Positions 12,681-25,400 of a stretch of DNA of 64,000 nucleotides are shown here, in pieces. Below the pieces are notes generated by a model. The model ran no database searches. It saw only the letters and a list, made by a program, of their open reading frames with translations, and had not been told where the DNA came from. This DNA comes from Ulota crispa (lineage: Eukaryota; Streptophyta; Bryopsida; Orthotrichales; Orthotrichaceae): assembly GCA_963920765.1 (NCBI GenBank), contig OY987244.1:5768501-5832500 (forward strand), written 5' to 3'. Position numbers and translations under genes: made by a program. Each line of letters begins with the position of its first letter. The stretch's first letter is position 1.

Positions 12681-13600
12681 TTAACCCCTAAAGGACCAAG
12701 CCCTTTTCCTTGTGAAAAACACAAAAACTGCCACTTTTGGAGATGAAAGGAATGGTAATTTTTTTTTTTTTGAAATCTAACCATAAGATCTTACTCTAGA
12801 CAGTATGAGGTACTTGGAATAAAAAAATGAGCTTATTCCAAACAAGGAGTGAGATATTTACATGTGAAGTGAAGAAAAAAGTTTTTTTTTGTATTGCCCA
12901 AAAAATTTAGAAGCTGTTGACCACTCCTATATCAAAAATTTGCTCTACGCAAAGTTGAGGTTTTTTTTTTCCCATGTAGAAGACTAAGTTAGGTATGTGT
13001 AAGAGAATTTTCAAATCAATTGGAACTATACAACACATGGAAAAATTTATTAAGTAAAAAGAAGTAGAGAATGAGTCAAAACATTATATTTGTTAAGAAT
13101 ATAATTATTAAAATGAAAAATGCAAATCCCAATAGTTATAATGTTGTGATCAACAATCTACAACCTTTGGTTTTGTTATTTTTCCAAAAAAATGAAAATT
13201 GAGTAAAATAAAGGACTTCAAATTTTATTTTAGAGTAGAGAATCCATAACTGCCTGCAAACAAAACATCCTCATAACTTTCATCTCGTCTATCAAAATTG
13301 AATGATTCAAAGCTCCCCATGTCTATATAAGTCTAAAGAACCTATTTCAGAATTTTATTTCAAAAAAATAAAAAAATATAAAGAAATTTTTGTCTGCATG
13401 GGGAGCAGCATTTTCCAGAATTTTATGCATAACTTCTTGAATAAATGTTGGGATGAAGAAAAACTTACATTCCCACATAGATCTTTGAATTTCTCACCTT
13501 CAATAAAAGTTCCAGAAAATCACACAAAGTAGCTTAGCCATAGGTACATGCCCAAAATTCCATTTGTCCCCCAAAGGGACAATGGTCCTTTAGGGGTTAA
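12681..13600. mobile_element. TTAA-bounded TIR element, type B (copy 2)
   Basis: Ends TTAACCCCTAAAGGACCA and TGGTCCTTTAGGGGTTAA are exact reverse complements over 18 bases. It aligns in opposite orientation with 3851-4771 throughout. This is the best-preserved copy for defining the termini. Noncoding. Confidence 0.85.
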
Positions 13601-14812
13601 ATACCATACTTTAGATAAATAGGCTTATATTAAGTACCCTTTTAACTTAGATGTATATCATAAAATTACAAGGAGTGATCTCCCCAAGCTCTCTTGTCAC
13701 ATCCAAATAAATTTTGAAACCAAGATTTCATCATTTTTTTCTTTTTATATCCATTTCCTCCTACACTTTAGTCTACCTTTAACTTTTGCTCATCCTTTTT
13801 TTCTTAGCCCATGTTACTTCAATTGTCTTTATTTTTCTTCAACTTACTTATATTTTATATTACTTTCATTTATCAAATATTCTTATCTAAACTATTTGAA
13901 CATAAATTTACACCAGCAATTATTCAAAAAAAAAGAAAATAAAAATAAAGTAGAGAATAGAAGTCTAAAAGAAATTCGAATCAAAGATTTAAATCTACTT
14001 GAATACATAACCAAACTCCAAAGTAACTTAAATCATAGCTTTGCTACAATCCCTTTTACTCGAATCCTATCCCTTTTACTCAAATCCTCTCCTATTCCCA
14101 TAATCTTTTCACTTTTATTCTTAATCATGTACTTAATCATGTTAACATATATTTAACTATATTTTCAATAGTTTCAACTGTGTTCTCAATACACACATTG
14201 TGTTACAATACAACAAACAAGTTTGGGGTTGATCCCTTCTTAGTACCCCAATGGGTTGTCTTAATTCCACCATTAAGTGATGAACAAGCAAGATTGAACG
14301 TTAGCACTAATGACAAGTACATATTTAGAGCTTTATGAGTAAGAAAACCAATGGCAACTAAAGAGTTAAATCAAATTCACAACTCTACCAATAAATAAGC
14401 AAAATTTTAAAATTCATCATCATGTCTAAAGAGTTTCTTATTAGTTTGTAAAGCTTGAAGCCCTCACAAACAAAAATAAGACCCCCCCTCTTCTGAAAAT
14501 GATTGAAATAGCTCTACAAAAAAATGATGTCAATTTGGTCATCTTTTGTAGATTCGGATTTATCAATGTAGACGTTTTTTTGTCAATTCAAACATTTTTT
14601 TGTCAATTTGTACATGTTTAGTCAATTCAAACAATGTTTTCTTTGTAGTGTAAGTTTCTAACATTGTCTACATACATTTTGTGCTTGACCTCAGAGGCGA
14701 CTAAGCAAAGAATAGAGGTCATTTCCCTCTTTGGAGTAGATTAAAAGGAACAGAGCGTAGGCAAATGGTTTATCATTTTAGAAAAATATTCTTGCATTTT
14801 CTGGGCTTTATC
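13601..14812. other. Intergenic, nothing recognised
   Basis: AT-rich. The open frame at 13896-14156 ends in a hydrophobic run but has no family resemblance, and its codon use is simply that of AT-rich DNA. No RNA gene seen. Confidence 0.5.
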
Positions 14813-15043
14813 TTAACCCCAAATGGCCCGAAAGCCCTTTGCAACCATATGTATAGTTGTAAATATAGACATATTTGAGTTGCTTTGAGGGCTTTCCAAA
14901 TTTTTTATGCACCCATCATCATACAACCCTTCAATATGTATGGTTGTAACACTTAATTTTCAACTGATTCAAACTTCTGAATATTGGTTGGGACAATATT
15001 TGGTACCGTATCTCCTAGAGCCCAAGGGCCCTTCAAGGTTTAA
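14813..15043. mobile_element. TTAA-bounded TIR element, type C (copy 1)
   Basis: A 231-base element beginning TTAACCCCAAATGGCCC and ending GGGCCCTTCAAGGTTTAA. An inverted copy of exactly 231 bases lies at 48814-49044 (shared text includes CCCATCATCATACAACCCTT against AAGGGTTGTATGATGGTGAG). Its right-hand TTAA is also the left-hand TTAA of the next element. Confidence 0.8.
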
Positions 15044-15676
15044 CCACTCAACGCCCTTGGAATTTTGGAGTATCTCAGAATTTGCTTGAAAGTGAACAAA
15101 ATGCTGACATTTTGATCAATTTTATCAATTTTCTTTGAAATGTAACTGTACAAATTCAGAGTAGATATGTTATAGATTGCATACAAAAAGAAATCACAAC
15201 TATTTCATTTATGGATTGAAAGATTATAATGTTTGATCATGAGGGTGTTAAAACTGCAAAAGTGATTTGAAGCCTTTCAATCCTCTTTTTGCATCTTAGA
15301 CCTAAAATTGAGGGTACCAAAAAAATATGAGTATGTAAAGTACAACATGCATAACCCCAATCAATTTACGGCTTCTCAATATCTATTCTACAATTTTTCT
15401 AAATGAAATTTTAATGCAATTTTTTCTCCAAGTTCTAGTGTACTTGAGGCTCATTTCCAAGAGCCTTCAACACTAGAAAGTGAAGATTTACAATGGACAC
15501 CCTTGCACAAAATCTTGAATAGACAAATCATGTTAATTCATTTTCAAAATCAGACTCTTGATGCTGAAACTAGATTTCAACAACAATTTAGATATAATAA
15601 TAACCACAAAAAGATCTTGAAAAAACCTTCAGTTCAGAGGGGCGTAAAAACCGCCCCTCGGGGGTTGAGGGGTTAA
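15040..15676. mobile_element. TTAA-bounded TIR element, type A (copy 2)
   Basis: Begins TTAACCACTCAACGCCC and ends GGGGGTTGAGGGGTTAA. It is the inverted full-length partner of 2530-3182: its first bases match the reverse complement of that element's last bases, and the match runs through AGAATTTGCTTGAAAGTGAA to the far end. It directly abuts the type C element, sharing one TTAA. Confidence 0.75.
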
Positions 15677-16124
15677 GGATATGGTGTGCTAACTTGGAGA
15701 TCCTTTCTATGTTCTCAGTAACTTTAAAATGTTGTTAAAACTTATCTTAGAACCAATTCCTCAACTGATACCTTAGCATAAACATTCATACAATATCTTA
15801 CTGAAAGCTATCATTCCAGGACAATGTTTTATCTTCCCAGGGATGGTGCCGTGGGGTGGTGAGCCAAGACATTTGAAACTGAGGATCTGGAAAACCAGAA
15901 GCTAAATTTTAAAGCTACACTAACATAATATCCACCTGCTTCAATGTTTCTATAATGAACTACACAAGAATCAGCCTACATTGTCAAGCAACAAGCCGAA
16001 AGCAATAATCAAAACTGTTTTAAAGAAGTTGAATTCTTCGGAGTCTAAAAATTATTTACAAGTGTCACACCAATGCATCCAGAAACTAAAATCGTATGCT
16101 TCGAAAAATCGGAATCCGAACGTG
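15677..16124. other. 3' flank of the ASHR3-like gene
   Basis: Lies downstream of the stop codon at 16125-16127 on the minus strand and probably holds the 3' untranslated region. I could not pick out a definite polyadenylation signal. No separate gene is seen. Confidence 0.4.
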
Positions 16125-19100
16125 TCACCTCCTCGGAGCAGAAGATGATCGCTTGTGCTGAGAACCCCAATTTTCTGGAAGACTGACATTGTTGGATTTT
16201 CGGCTGGCATTAAATCTTTCCCCAATAGCACCACGACAGTTAGGAGCTCCACAGCGGCATGTCACATTGGGCCCAAACTCAACATACCTGCACAATCTCC
16301 CAACATTGCAACATTGAGAAACAGGAAGAGTAGGTAGACCAGGAAGAATAAACCAAAAAATACTTGCATATAACAGTAAAAACACACGAAGGCGGCATTC
16401 CTTCATATACCGAGCATCATTTCCGTCGTCTCATGTACTAGTCAGTCTAAAAGTGGGTTTCGGAAAAATCACTTGTAATCGTAATTGAGCTCTTCTCCGG
16501 CGGCAATGTTCCTTCCAGCAAAAACACCCACTCTAGTTTCACCATCCACTCGCCTGCACATAGTTACTAGTTAGTCATTCATTCTCGTCGTACCTTAATT
16601 TAGAGATGGTAGAACCGATGTGCAGCACATGAAACAATCGAATTAAGAAGAAAGTCACACCATTTTTCGAGCCTGCAGTTGGGATGGCAGCTGTGATTAA
16701 GGTAGCGAGAAGCATTGCCCTTTCTAGTGGCGTCAATGATAAAATCCTTCGCAATCTCACACATGTAGAAGTTGCTTATGCTTCGCCGCCCTTTCATCTC
16801 CCATAGTCGCTTCTCACACATTGCGTCGTCAATCACTGTCACGTACACAAAATTGACATGAAGTCAACTCGTGGGAACTGGATGTAACCATAATCTGAAG
16901 GAGAAAACAAGGCTTTGGATAACATCAATCAAGTTTGATACAAACAAAACTGAACTTCACATATTGTCACTCATGCCTTACCTTCTCCTGTATACTCGAT
17001 AATAAATTCATCTTTTTTGATGGTTTCTGCTGCAAATGCACCCCAGCCACAATACGCCGTCTAAAATCCAATACAACTTTTCAGAAGATCTATGATAGCA
17101 GAACATGATATACATTTAGACACGAAGAAAACAACAGAGGCTGTAGTTTACTGCTACTCCCAACATAACAGGGCATACTGACACAACATTTCTCAAAACT
17201 TGTAGAAGTCTTCTGAATACATGTGCCCATCTTTGGGTACAGGTTTGCGGTCGCAGTGATTTTGTGACCCACCAGAACCTAACACGGGAAAGAATCTCAC
17301 AACATCTGCAGCTTCATCTGCAGCGAATTCCTAGATAAATTAAGAGAGCCTACTGAAGATCAACCATGTCCACTCACCCCATTGCGAAGAATCTAGAGAT
17401 CTAGTATGTGCGACTGGTAGGCCACACCACACGGTCAGCGTCCAAAGATCCATATGGCGCTAGCTACCTCTGATGTTACGAGACCCAATTGAAATTGCCT
17501 TATTTTGGCAAAAAAACATATTTAAAAATCTCACCTTGATAATCTTAAGGCGTTTGTCTTTGCGGAACGGTTTGTTACTGCACGTATGCGAGCATTTACA
17601 GTCCTTGGAACAACTCATACTCTGCACCCTGTCTCCCGCAATGGTCTATAGTTAATAAATTACACATCTTCCACATTCTGTATCATAATAATCTTTTCAG
17701 AGGCTCACAACAAGCTCGCAGATACATAAAAAGAAGAGAAAAAAATAAAGCATTCTTATCGGACTAGATTGAACAAACCTAGTGCATACCTGCATTCACA
17801 GTCATCCCCACACACGTCCTGCGTTGAATTGCAAGAGCAGCCAACGCCGTCATCCGCGTCATCACGCTTCTTCTTAACTAGAAATACATCTATAGTTTGA
17901 TCAAGGATAACCAACACTAGAAACTCGATAAAAATCAACGATAATGTCTAATACACGTATTTGGTTGGCGGGAAGGCACGTGCAGGACAGAAAACACCAG
18001 AAATTCAACGTGTAGGCAACCACAATTCAGAATAGAGTAATGAATAAGAGTACCGATAACAAAAACTGATGGTTTATTTGCAACAAATGTTAAGGGCAGC
18101 GTTAGGACTGTTTACAGTGAAAAGGTTTTCATTCAAACTAGATTCGCTTTCAGGGTTGAGGTTCTTCGCATCTACAACAATCGGAACAGTTCATCTGCAC
18201 TGTACCGCCATATGCATGTATATGGCCAAAAAGATATTTCGTTTCTAAACAATCAGCAGTTCAGAATACGTTGAAATAAAATAGGTAAATAGTAAGCCAT
18301 ATCTTCAACATAACAGTCACGAATGATGCCGACAACAACAGTAACGAGAGGCCATCAGGCAAGCACAAGCACTGTATCAGACCATTAACTTCTAGAGAAG
18401 AAAGAAAATTATGTTGAAAAGCAAGGATACTGCGCCTGACGTAGAAGTAAGGAGGTGGCTCTTTGTCATTCTCCATTACCTCCTTTATGAACTCAGACGT
18501 CAAATTAAATTCCTGTTGAATGTCTGGGACTGGCAAATGACGAAATATATTCTGCGAAAGAAGACAATGTCAAGAAAATAAAATTAACTGAGGCTTCAGA
18601 AAAATCGCACTAAGTTGATAAATCCTTCATGTTACATCCACTATTTCATTTATAACTACATCAGAAGCAGATCATATCAAAGGCTACAGAAATGCTACGA
18701 GAAGCTGACCTGACAATCCCATGTAAGCGTCTTCAGCTGCAGAATACGAGAGAGATGCACCCACCACTCTGTGTCAGCACCCCAGCCCAATGTGCGGGTC
18801 AAAACCATCCAACCGAGCCCACTTATACTCTATTAATTTAAATGGAAGAGAACATTTAAGATTCCCACCATCATTTTCAGAAAAAGTGTTCCTAGTTTAA
18901 CATCATCCTTTCAATGCAAATACCAATCATTAATGTAGGAATTGATTGTACAGAGAAACGACTTACGATAATCTACCAGTGGAAATACGAAAGACTAGCA
19001 ATACCCAACCTACTAACGATTTTGATACAGAAGAGAAGAGCTACGATGAATTCAGGTTGCAACATTCAACGCTATCTCTGCAAAGCGATTACAACTTGTA

Positions 19101-21774
19101 TACGTACAGACTACTCGACAACTGGACTGTTGCCACATCAGTTCTGCGAAATTCGTTGCAGGCAGATCTCCAAGAAATCCAGCATTCTGACATTGCAAAA
19201 GCTGCATATAAGGTCGAAGCTGGCAAACCTTATAATCTACATCAGAAGTATGTCGCCAGCATATAGCCCACCCTGGCCTGTTGTGGAAGAGAGTTGTGGC
19301 CTCCGGGCATGGTATACAATTTTCGTGAGTAGCAAGGGAGCAGTATTGGCAGCGCCACAACCTGGATCCTCGATTTTTTCCACAGGCATAGCATACCTGT
19401 TTACACGAGGAGACACAAGTTCTTACTCCAATATTGTGTCGGAGTATACATGTATAATTCGCTCACATACATGACGAGTTTACATTATAAACATTCCAAG
19501 TTATACTAACATACGCAAACAGCATGCAATCTTCATTTCGGCTATGTTAATTCTTGAACAGGTATACGTAACTGATAATCGTTGCCCTAAAAGATTGCCA
19601 ACAAGGACCTCACAAGTTGGTGTACAAACTTCTTGTGCTGAATTAACTGCCCACTTGAAGTCAATTGGAGTAAACACCTAAAAGAACGCCTCAGCTGGCC
19701 AAAACTGCAATAGACCTCTCACTAAATACAACAATTTTCACAAGTAAATTGAAATGTGGAAACGAGAATAATTGGAAAGCCAATAAAATAGCTCACATGT
19801 TGGGGACAAACTAGTTTGCCTTCATAGCTCCAAGAAACATTAGGGAGCCGAACAACGCAATTGCGGTGGTAGACACGATCACAGTCATTACGAGAGCAGT
19901 CCACCTCTTCTGCTGCTACGAGCGGACCTTTACATTCAAAACACGCTCCCTGCCCATAAGACTATTGTTAGTATCGTAATTATAGAGCTTGCATACAAAC
20001 AATCCAGGAGCAGACCTAATGATTAAGCTTACCAAAAATAAGTACAAACCAAAATCTCTAAAATTGAGGTTTTAAGAGCTTAAAGTAGAACCGAGCGTGA
20101 AGACGGGCAAATTGATGCACTACGCGATTACAATTTACATCTGAGAAGCGAAAAAAGGTTGCATTCATGCATTACATCCCGAAAGACCTGAAGAGAGAGA
20201 CCATCTGGTTTGAGGGAAACATTGAAGACAGTCGATCGCTCACCAGCCTGGCTGCCGCAATTGCATTTGTGAGCGTCTCATCCTCATATCTGTTCCTCTT
20301 TCCTGCCCTGCCTCCTTCAATATTCCCTTCCTTTTCACATTCTTGAAAATTTTGGGAATTTCCTACCACCAATAGTTGGTTCTGAGTATCAATCTTCGAA
20401 GTGATAATTAATGAGAGGGGATCGGGCATCGGATTGTGCTCCCTTGTATGTGCTGTAGAGATTTTACTCGTGGAGGTAGCTTGAAGGTCGTCTAAACCTG
20501 CATCTTCAATTTGACTGACGTTCGAGTTACCGGCAGCTTCTCTCTCCACACACGCTAGAGCACTATGATCAGAGATAATTCCAAGAGGATTAGAATATTC
20601 ACTTGAGGTCTCCTCATGAAACACACCAACCATACGATTATCTAGCTCAGCATGGCACGTCGGTGCATTGGGTTTCAAAAACAGGTCCATTCTCTCTTCA
20701 ATTTGTACATCAACAATTGCACATGCAGGATCTGGCCGGAGAAGACGCGCTTTTTGTCCGGACAAAGCAGCTACCCTCCGTAACTCTTCTTGTACTGAGA
20801 TACGCTGTGCTTTCGAAAGTGGAATAGGACTTCCTCCTTGAGCTTTGATTGATTTCCAAACAACTCCATCTGCATGCAATCTTTCCCGAAGGCACAAGTC
20901 CTTCCCCACTAATGAATTGAGTGGTGATCTCTCTTCGTCTCGTGATTCGGGGTACGACGTATTCGGTCCCGAAAGCTGACCGCCATAATCTAGTAACTCT
21001 CGAGATGTAACGCAAACCTCTCTCTCGTCCACCAGGGTGGTAGCAGTCGTACTCACGCAAAGCGCAGGTATGAGTACAGGAGCAGTTTCACCAAGTAAAC
21101 TCTGCTCACTGGCTTCTTTTAGCGCCTCCAACTCAACAAGACTTTTACCTCTCTCTAAAATTTCAGAGCTGAGGTTGGATCTCAGAGCGGAAGAAGAATC
21201 ATCCGTACACTTCGAATTCCCGTCAGAGCACATTGCTATAAGTTTATTCTGAGAGACTACACTGCGAGGTCGCGCAAAAGTAGTATGAAGTTCGACACAA
21301 TCCGGCCAGAGAGGTCGATCCAACTACAAAGTAAACAACATGATCAGCATAAGATGCTAATTAATTTAGTGTAACAGTTGGAAAAAAACTGGTATAAAAC
21401 GACCACATTGGTAAGTGCACAAACAACCAAGAACACTAAGAGGATTCATGAAAAGCAACGAAATTTGGTCCCTTGAAAGCGTGAGATAAGCATCAACATA
21501 TAAACTCTGACAAAGGGATAAGAAATACGCATATAAATCGTACTCAAGGTTTTTTTTTCGATCAAACGGATGCGCCTTCACAACACCAACAAGTGCCGAT
21601 CACTAAAATGAACCGCGCGAGGGAGGGTCAGAAGACAAAAAATATGATTGTTCATAAGGTAATTACCTCGGGTAAAGATATATGCTTTGAACCCCTCTCA
21701 TTCAAAGTCTGTTTTACTGTCGATTTCTTCAGCAAATTTTCATAGGCGATGAATTTTCTCGACGGAATATTGAC
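16125..21774 (-). CDS. ASHR3: ASHR3/SDG4-type PHD-SET histone-lysine methyltransferase (5' end unresolved)
   Basis: Nuclear protein expected to methylate a histone lysine using S-adenosylmethionine; the plant ASHR3/SDG4 group belongs to the Ash1/SETD2 class (H3K36/H3K4). Eleven coding exons join in phase: 21774-21667, 21323-20244, 19949-19797, 19396-19229, 18551-18431, 17889-17790, 17628-17535, 17060-16982, 16835-16661, 16553-16473 and 16287-16125, giving 773 residues. The order is a long variable N-terminal region, a split Cys/His-rich extended PHD (exons 3-4; CFEC, CPQH, CYACGKN, HENC, CWRH), an AWS cysteine cluster (GCSCNS to CSNKPF), then SET (CGWG, IEYTGE, LNHSCHPNC, ELNYDY) and post-SET (CRCGAPNC). 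All the key SET motifs are intact, so it looks functional. The first exon starts at a splice acceptor, so at least one upstream exon is missing. The donors GTTTGC (after 19229) and GTATCC (after 18431) are weak but keep the frame. Confidence 0.93.
16661..16835 (-). other. ASHR3: SET domain core exon (NHSC motif)
   Basis: Encodes the central SET segment, from VIDDAMCEKRLWEMKG through DFIIDATRKGNASRYLNHSC to the first two bases of a Trp codon. It carries the NHSCxPN motif that forms the cofactor pocket and knot. The exon starts after GACAG and ends before GTGTGA; both neighbouring exons continue the frame. Confidence 0.93.
19229..19949 (-). other. ASHR3: Split PHD/extended-PHD zinc-binding exon pair
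   Basis: Exon 19949-19797 carries CFEC, CSRNDC, HRNC and CPQH; exon 19396-19229 carries CYAC, CQYC, HENC and CWRH. Together they supply the zinc ligands of a PHD followed by a second, degenerate zinc knuckle, as in plant ASHR3 proteins. The likely role is reading the histone tail or binding a partner protein; this follows from the family, not from the sequence alone. Confidence 0.8.
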
Positions 21775-24439
21775 CTGTTGCAGAAACAATGAACCACCGA
21801 GGTATCACTACCAAGGTAACTAAGCCATTTAAGTTCGTTAAACCAGGAAACCCAATTCCTTATTTTAGAATAAGAAACCTAATCACGTGACAACGACAAG
21901 TTGTAGCACAATAGTACTCTGAACCACAAGGAGTGAGCTTGCCATAATTAAGAGTGAGAAAAACGCCTCTTCAGAAAGAAAAACCTCTGGTCTACTTCTT
22001 CAAGGTTTGGGCTGCAGAGATGAAGCCAACAATAACATGGCAGTGAAAACAATTTCATACCAAAAAGCACTCCATAAACATACTGAAAGAACAAAACTTG
22101 CACGAATTCATCAGAAATAGAGCAGATGAAGAGAATTGTCAATAAAGAAATGGGAGTTCAAAGGGAATCGAATCGGCAATAACTAACCGAGAATAGAAAA
22201 GCAAGAAATCGTTACCACAAGTTACGGGGACATCATCGTCGAAGAGCGATCAAATAAACACCAACCTGCATACACAATTTGCGATGAAAGCATTAGAACA
22301 CCTGTAAGCATATAGGACAACGCACGTTGGAGTGCAGATAAACAAAAGGAACATAAGGTAAATGGAACCCAAAAGCTTGACTGGTCAAAAATCAGGCAAC
22401 CAGGAGTGTCTGTGTAAGAAGGAGCTAAGAGGATTAAATGCTCTGGCGAGTACCTACACAATGCATATAAAACAAAGTACGGAACAAAACAAAAGAGTAA
22501 AAAACACAATAAGAACTCGCCTAAAAACGATTGAGTTCCTCATCAGAGTCGCTTTGTGAAAAGCACAAGATATTAGGAGGAAGCATCGATGTGATACCAC
22601 AAATGCAGAAAACTTCGCTAAACTCATCTTAAGTTTCACATTATAAAGTGATAAAAGGTACAAAGAGAAATATTCTAACCGGGTTTAAGATCCAACAAAA
22701 AGAGTCAAAAGCACTCTTAACGAATCATCTTCACCATTGGCTTTATGCTCTCCTAACTTGAGTCTCTGCTTCATTAATAAAGGTATGATAAGCTTGGTAA
22801 TGAAGACCCTGCAAAGCATGTAACACACAACTATCAAGATCCTCTCCATCCTACATCGACGAGATCACATACTAGAGACAAAATCTCTGGAATAGGCATG
22901 CTCATCCTCAGGAGAGTTCAAGTATGCAGACTCTTCCCTCGATTGAGCTCAACAACCTTAGATGTCTTAATAGGAGTGTCACAATGTCCATCCCTATACC
23001 ACCATAGCCTGAAATTCGTAATGATTACTTTCAATGATATTTGCAGTGTAGCCCTTTCTGTGCTGCTCTTTCGACGCAACATCATGCACATGCTGAAAAG
23101 AGGGTAAAATTGAGACCGAAAGGAACTCCGAGGCTGGGCAAGCACCTCTTAAATTATCATTCCACGATCAATTGTGCTAAATACGCTTAAATAGAGGTCG
23201 ATCCGCGTTCCCTATCTTCCGCAACGATTGCCTTCCTTTCCATCAGGTCTGATCAATAAACTGCTGAGAATGACAATATTTAAGTGCACAAACAAAACAA
23301 TCTTCAGTGCTCTTAAAAAATTCAGAAAGTATAAGCTTATGAAACATAACTAATCACATGTTGTCTTACGAATAAACTCGGACTCGAAGTCTAACACGTT
23401 GGTATTCCAAGTGCTCAGTAAGCGCGGCAAATCCATCATAATCTAGTCATTGCATCGACTGATGCCCATGAATAAAATGCTACTAGCCTAATTCACCATC
23501 ACCATATATAGCACCGACTAATCTATCAGAACTTAAAAGAAACTCATCCGCAGCACTGTAACTTGCCACACCTCAAATCCTAGACAGTAAGTGCTTTAAG
23601 ACACCTACGGCAACTTGCATAAATGAATTGCAACTGAACGAGAGCGAATATTCGAAGTTAACAGAGTCTTAAATCGGTATGTAAGCCATCTACAGTAAAA
23701 ACCACGTGAATTGGACTCAACTAGTAGTCGAAAAGATCTTACATGCCAAACTGGCAGCGCAGGGCGATCAAACTCTAATCACTGATTCAGAGTGTTCATC
23801 CGGCTTGTACTAACAATGATTACCACCGTTTCTGTGCAGACCAAGCGATGGAAGAATTTTTCAATCACATAGACATTATCTCTAAATTTTAACACAGAAA
23901 ATAAAGAAATAGGAGTCGAGCACAGGAGCTTGTAAGAGGTCCTGTACGATACACCTAACAAGATGGACGCAGAAGCCCTACAGAGTAATACTCCTGTAAT
24001 TATCAATCATCTTTCATATGCAAGTATTAATCATCTGGAATTTCTCTTCAGCGCAAGGCACAACGTGAAATGATTCACGCCTAAACAGATTCCTGCTTAA
24101 GATTCTTAAGCAAGGCCACAGCTAACCTACAGAATATATGCGATAAAGGTAAACAAACGTGTTCCCTGCCTAGAACCAACCAGCTTCACAGCATTGTTTT
24201 CACGAGGCATGAATAAGCTTAAGACCAGTTAAGCTGCATTGCCTATGAACCTCTCCCTTCGCTTGACGTGCATTGCCATAACTCCAGTTCGAAGAAAATT
24301 GAAAACAGGACTCCAGCGATTGTCCAGAACCTAAAAACCTGGAGCTAAGAACGATTTTAAAGATATCACGTACACGAAGGATCCCGAACATATGTCCGTC
24401 TAAGCTTTCCTCGTCTCATTTTGTCAAATAACTGGATAC

Positions 24440-25040
24440 AAATTCCTAAAGCTCGCTCTCAGTCTCCACAACAAACAAACTGCAGCTACTCAACTCACGT
24501 AACCTCAAACATCGCACCGAAACGCTAAAACGAAATAAATAATAAATAATCATATCCTGTTTCTTCATATTTAAATGAGCTCCAATGACCNNNNNNNNNN
24601 NNNNNNNNNNNNNNNNNNNNNNNNNNNNNNNNNNNNNNNNNNNNNNNNNNNNNNNNNNNNNNNNNNNNNNNNNNNNNNNNNNNNNNNNNNNNNNNNNNNN
24701 NNNNNNNNNNNNNNNNNNNNNNNNNNNNNNNNNNNNNNNNNNNNNNNNNNNNNNNNNNNNNNNNNNNNNNNNNNNNNNNNNNNNNNNNNNCACAACCAAC
24801 TGCATCGACTCACTCAGCTCACGCAACTCAACTTCAAAACGCAAAAACATGAAAAGGAAATGCGAAATACCGTGTTTCTTCGACTAAAATGTTCTTCAAT
24901 AATAAATGCCCTAGAATCCACCCGAGCTGCTCCTCGGTCTCCACGGCAAGCACACCACGGCCAACTGCATTGTCGTCGCACCAAAACGCAGAATATATTT
25001 TTGATTTGAAATCGAAATATCCTGCTTCTGAATGTGTGAA
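24440..25040. repeat. Imperfect tandem repeats flanking the assembly gap
   Basis: The text around 24460-24575 (CTCAGTCTCCACAACAAACA, AACTGCAGCTACTCAACTCA, CGCACCGAAACGC) recurs in diverged form at 24791-24890 and again at 24930-25030 (CGGTCTCCACGGCAAGCAC, CAACTGCATTGTCGTCGCAC, TATCCTGCTTCTGAATGTG). At least three related units surround the N run, which probably explains why the assembly broke here. Confidence 0.6.
24591..24790. other. Assembly gap (200 N)
   Basis: Exactly 200 N, most likely a fixed-size scaffolding placeholder, so the real length of the missing sequence is unknown. Confidence 0.98.
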
Positions 25041-25400
25041 CGTCCCCTCCAATGCAGCCCTAAAACCAGGTGAATACGGATTTCAATCAGACAAGGTCCG
25101 TAGCAAAGTGCCAGTGCCAGCAGCCCAGGATGATCACGACAAACCCTGGCAGAGATTCCTGACTGCAGCTAACTTAAGTTTAAAATGCGGCAACAATTTT
25201 AGGGAGCTGCAGCTGAAAGTGACGACGACGGAAATATGAACGGCGACTCTGAGACCGGAATGAGAAAAGAGCGTTCGGCACTTTGGATTTCTGCCATCGC
25301 TGCCATTTCGGAAACAAAAAGCTGCTCTTCCCGCTGATAAACGACAGAAAACTACGAAGGAAGTTCTGGGCCATCTGAGCCGTCGGTTTGAAATTCGAGG

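Larger units (their letters stand above)
21775..25400 (-). other. Presumed 5' region of the ASHR3-like gene; exons not resolved
   Basis: This 3.6 kb is less AT-rich than the intergenic repeats, suggesting a transcribed 5' region with long introns. I could not find an in-phase initiating exon with convincing protein similarity. A Met-starting frame at 25180-25374 (minus) has no recognisable domain. A 200-base run of N lies at 24591-24790. Confidence 0.4.

Noticed and set aside
18716..18829. Possible extra exon of the ASHR3-like gene (reads GLGWMVLTRTLGWGADTEWW)
   Set aside because: It could be spliced in phase 0, but it has no counterpart in the family, and the neighbouring exons already join in phase without it.
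20172..20243. Reading the long ASHR3 exon to its in-frame stop
   Set aside because: A consensus donor (CTG|GTGAGC) at 20244 joins in phase to the PHD exon; the downstream stop is in the intron.
24446..25009. Open frames running through the N gap
   Set aside because: They are open only because N has no stop codons.
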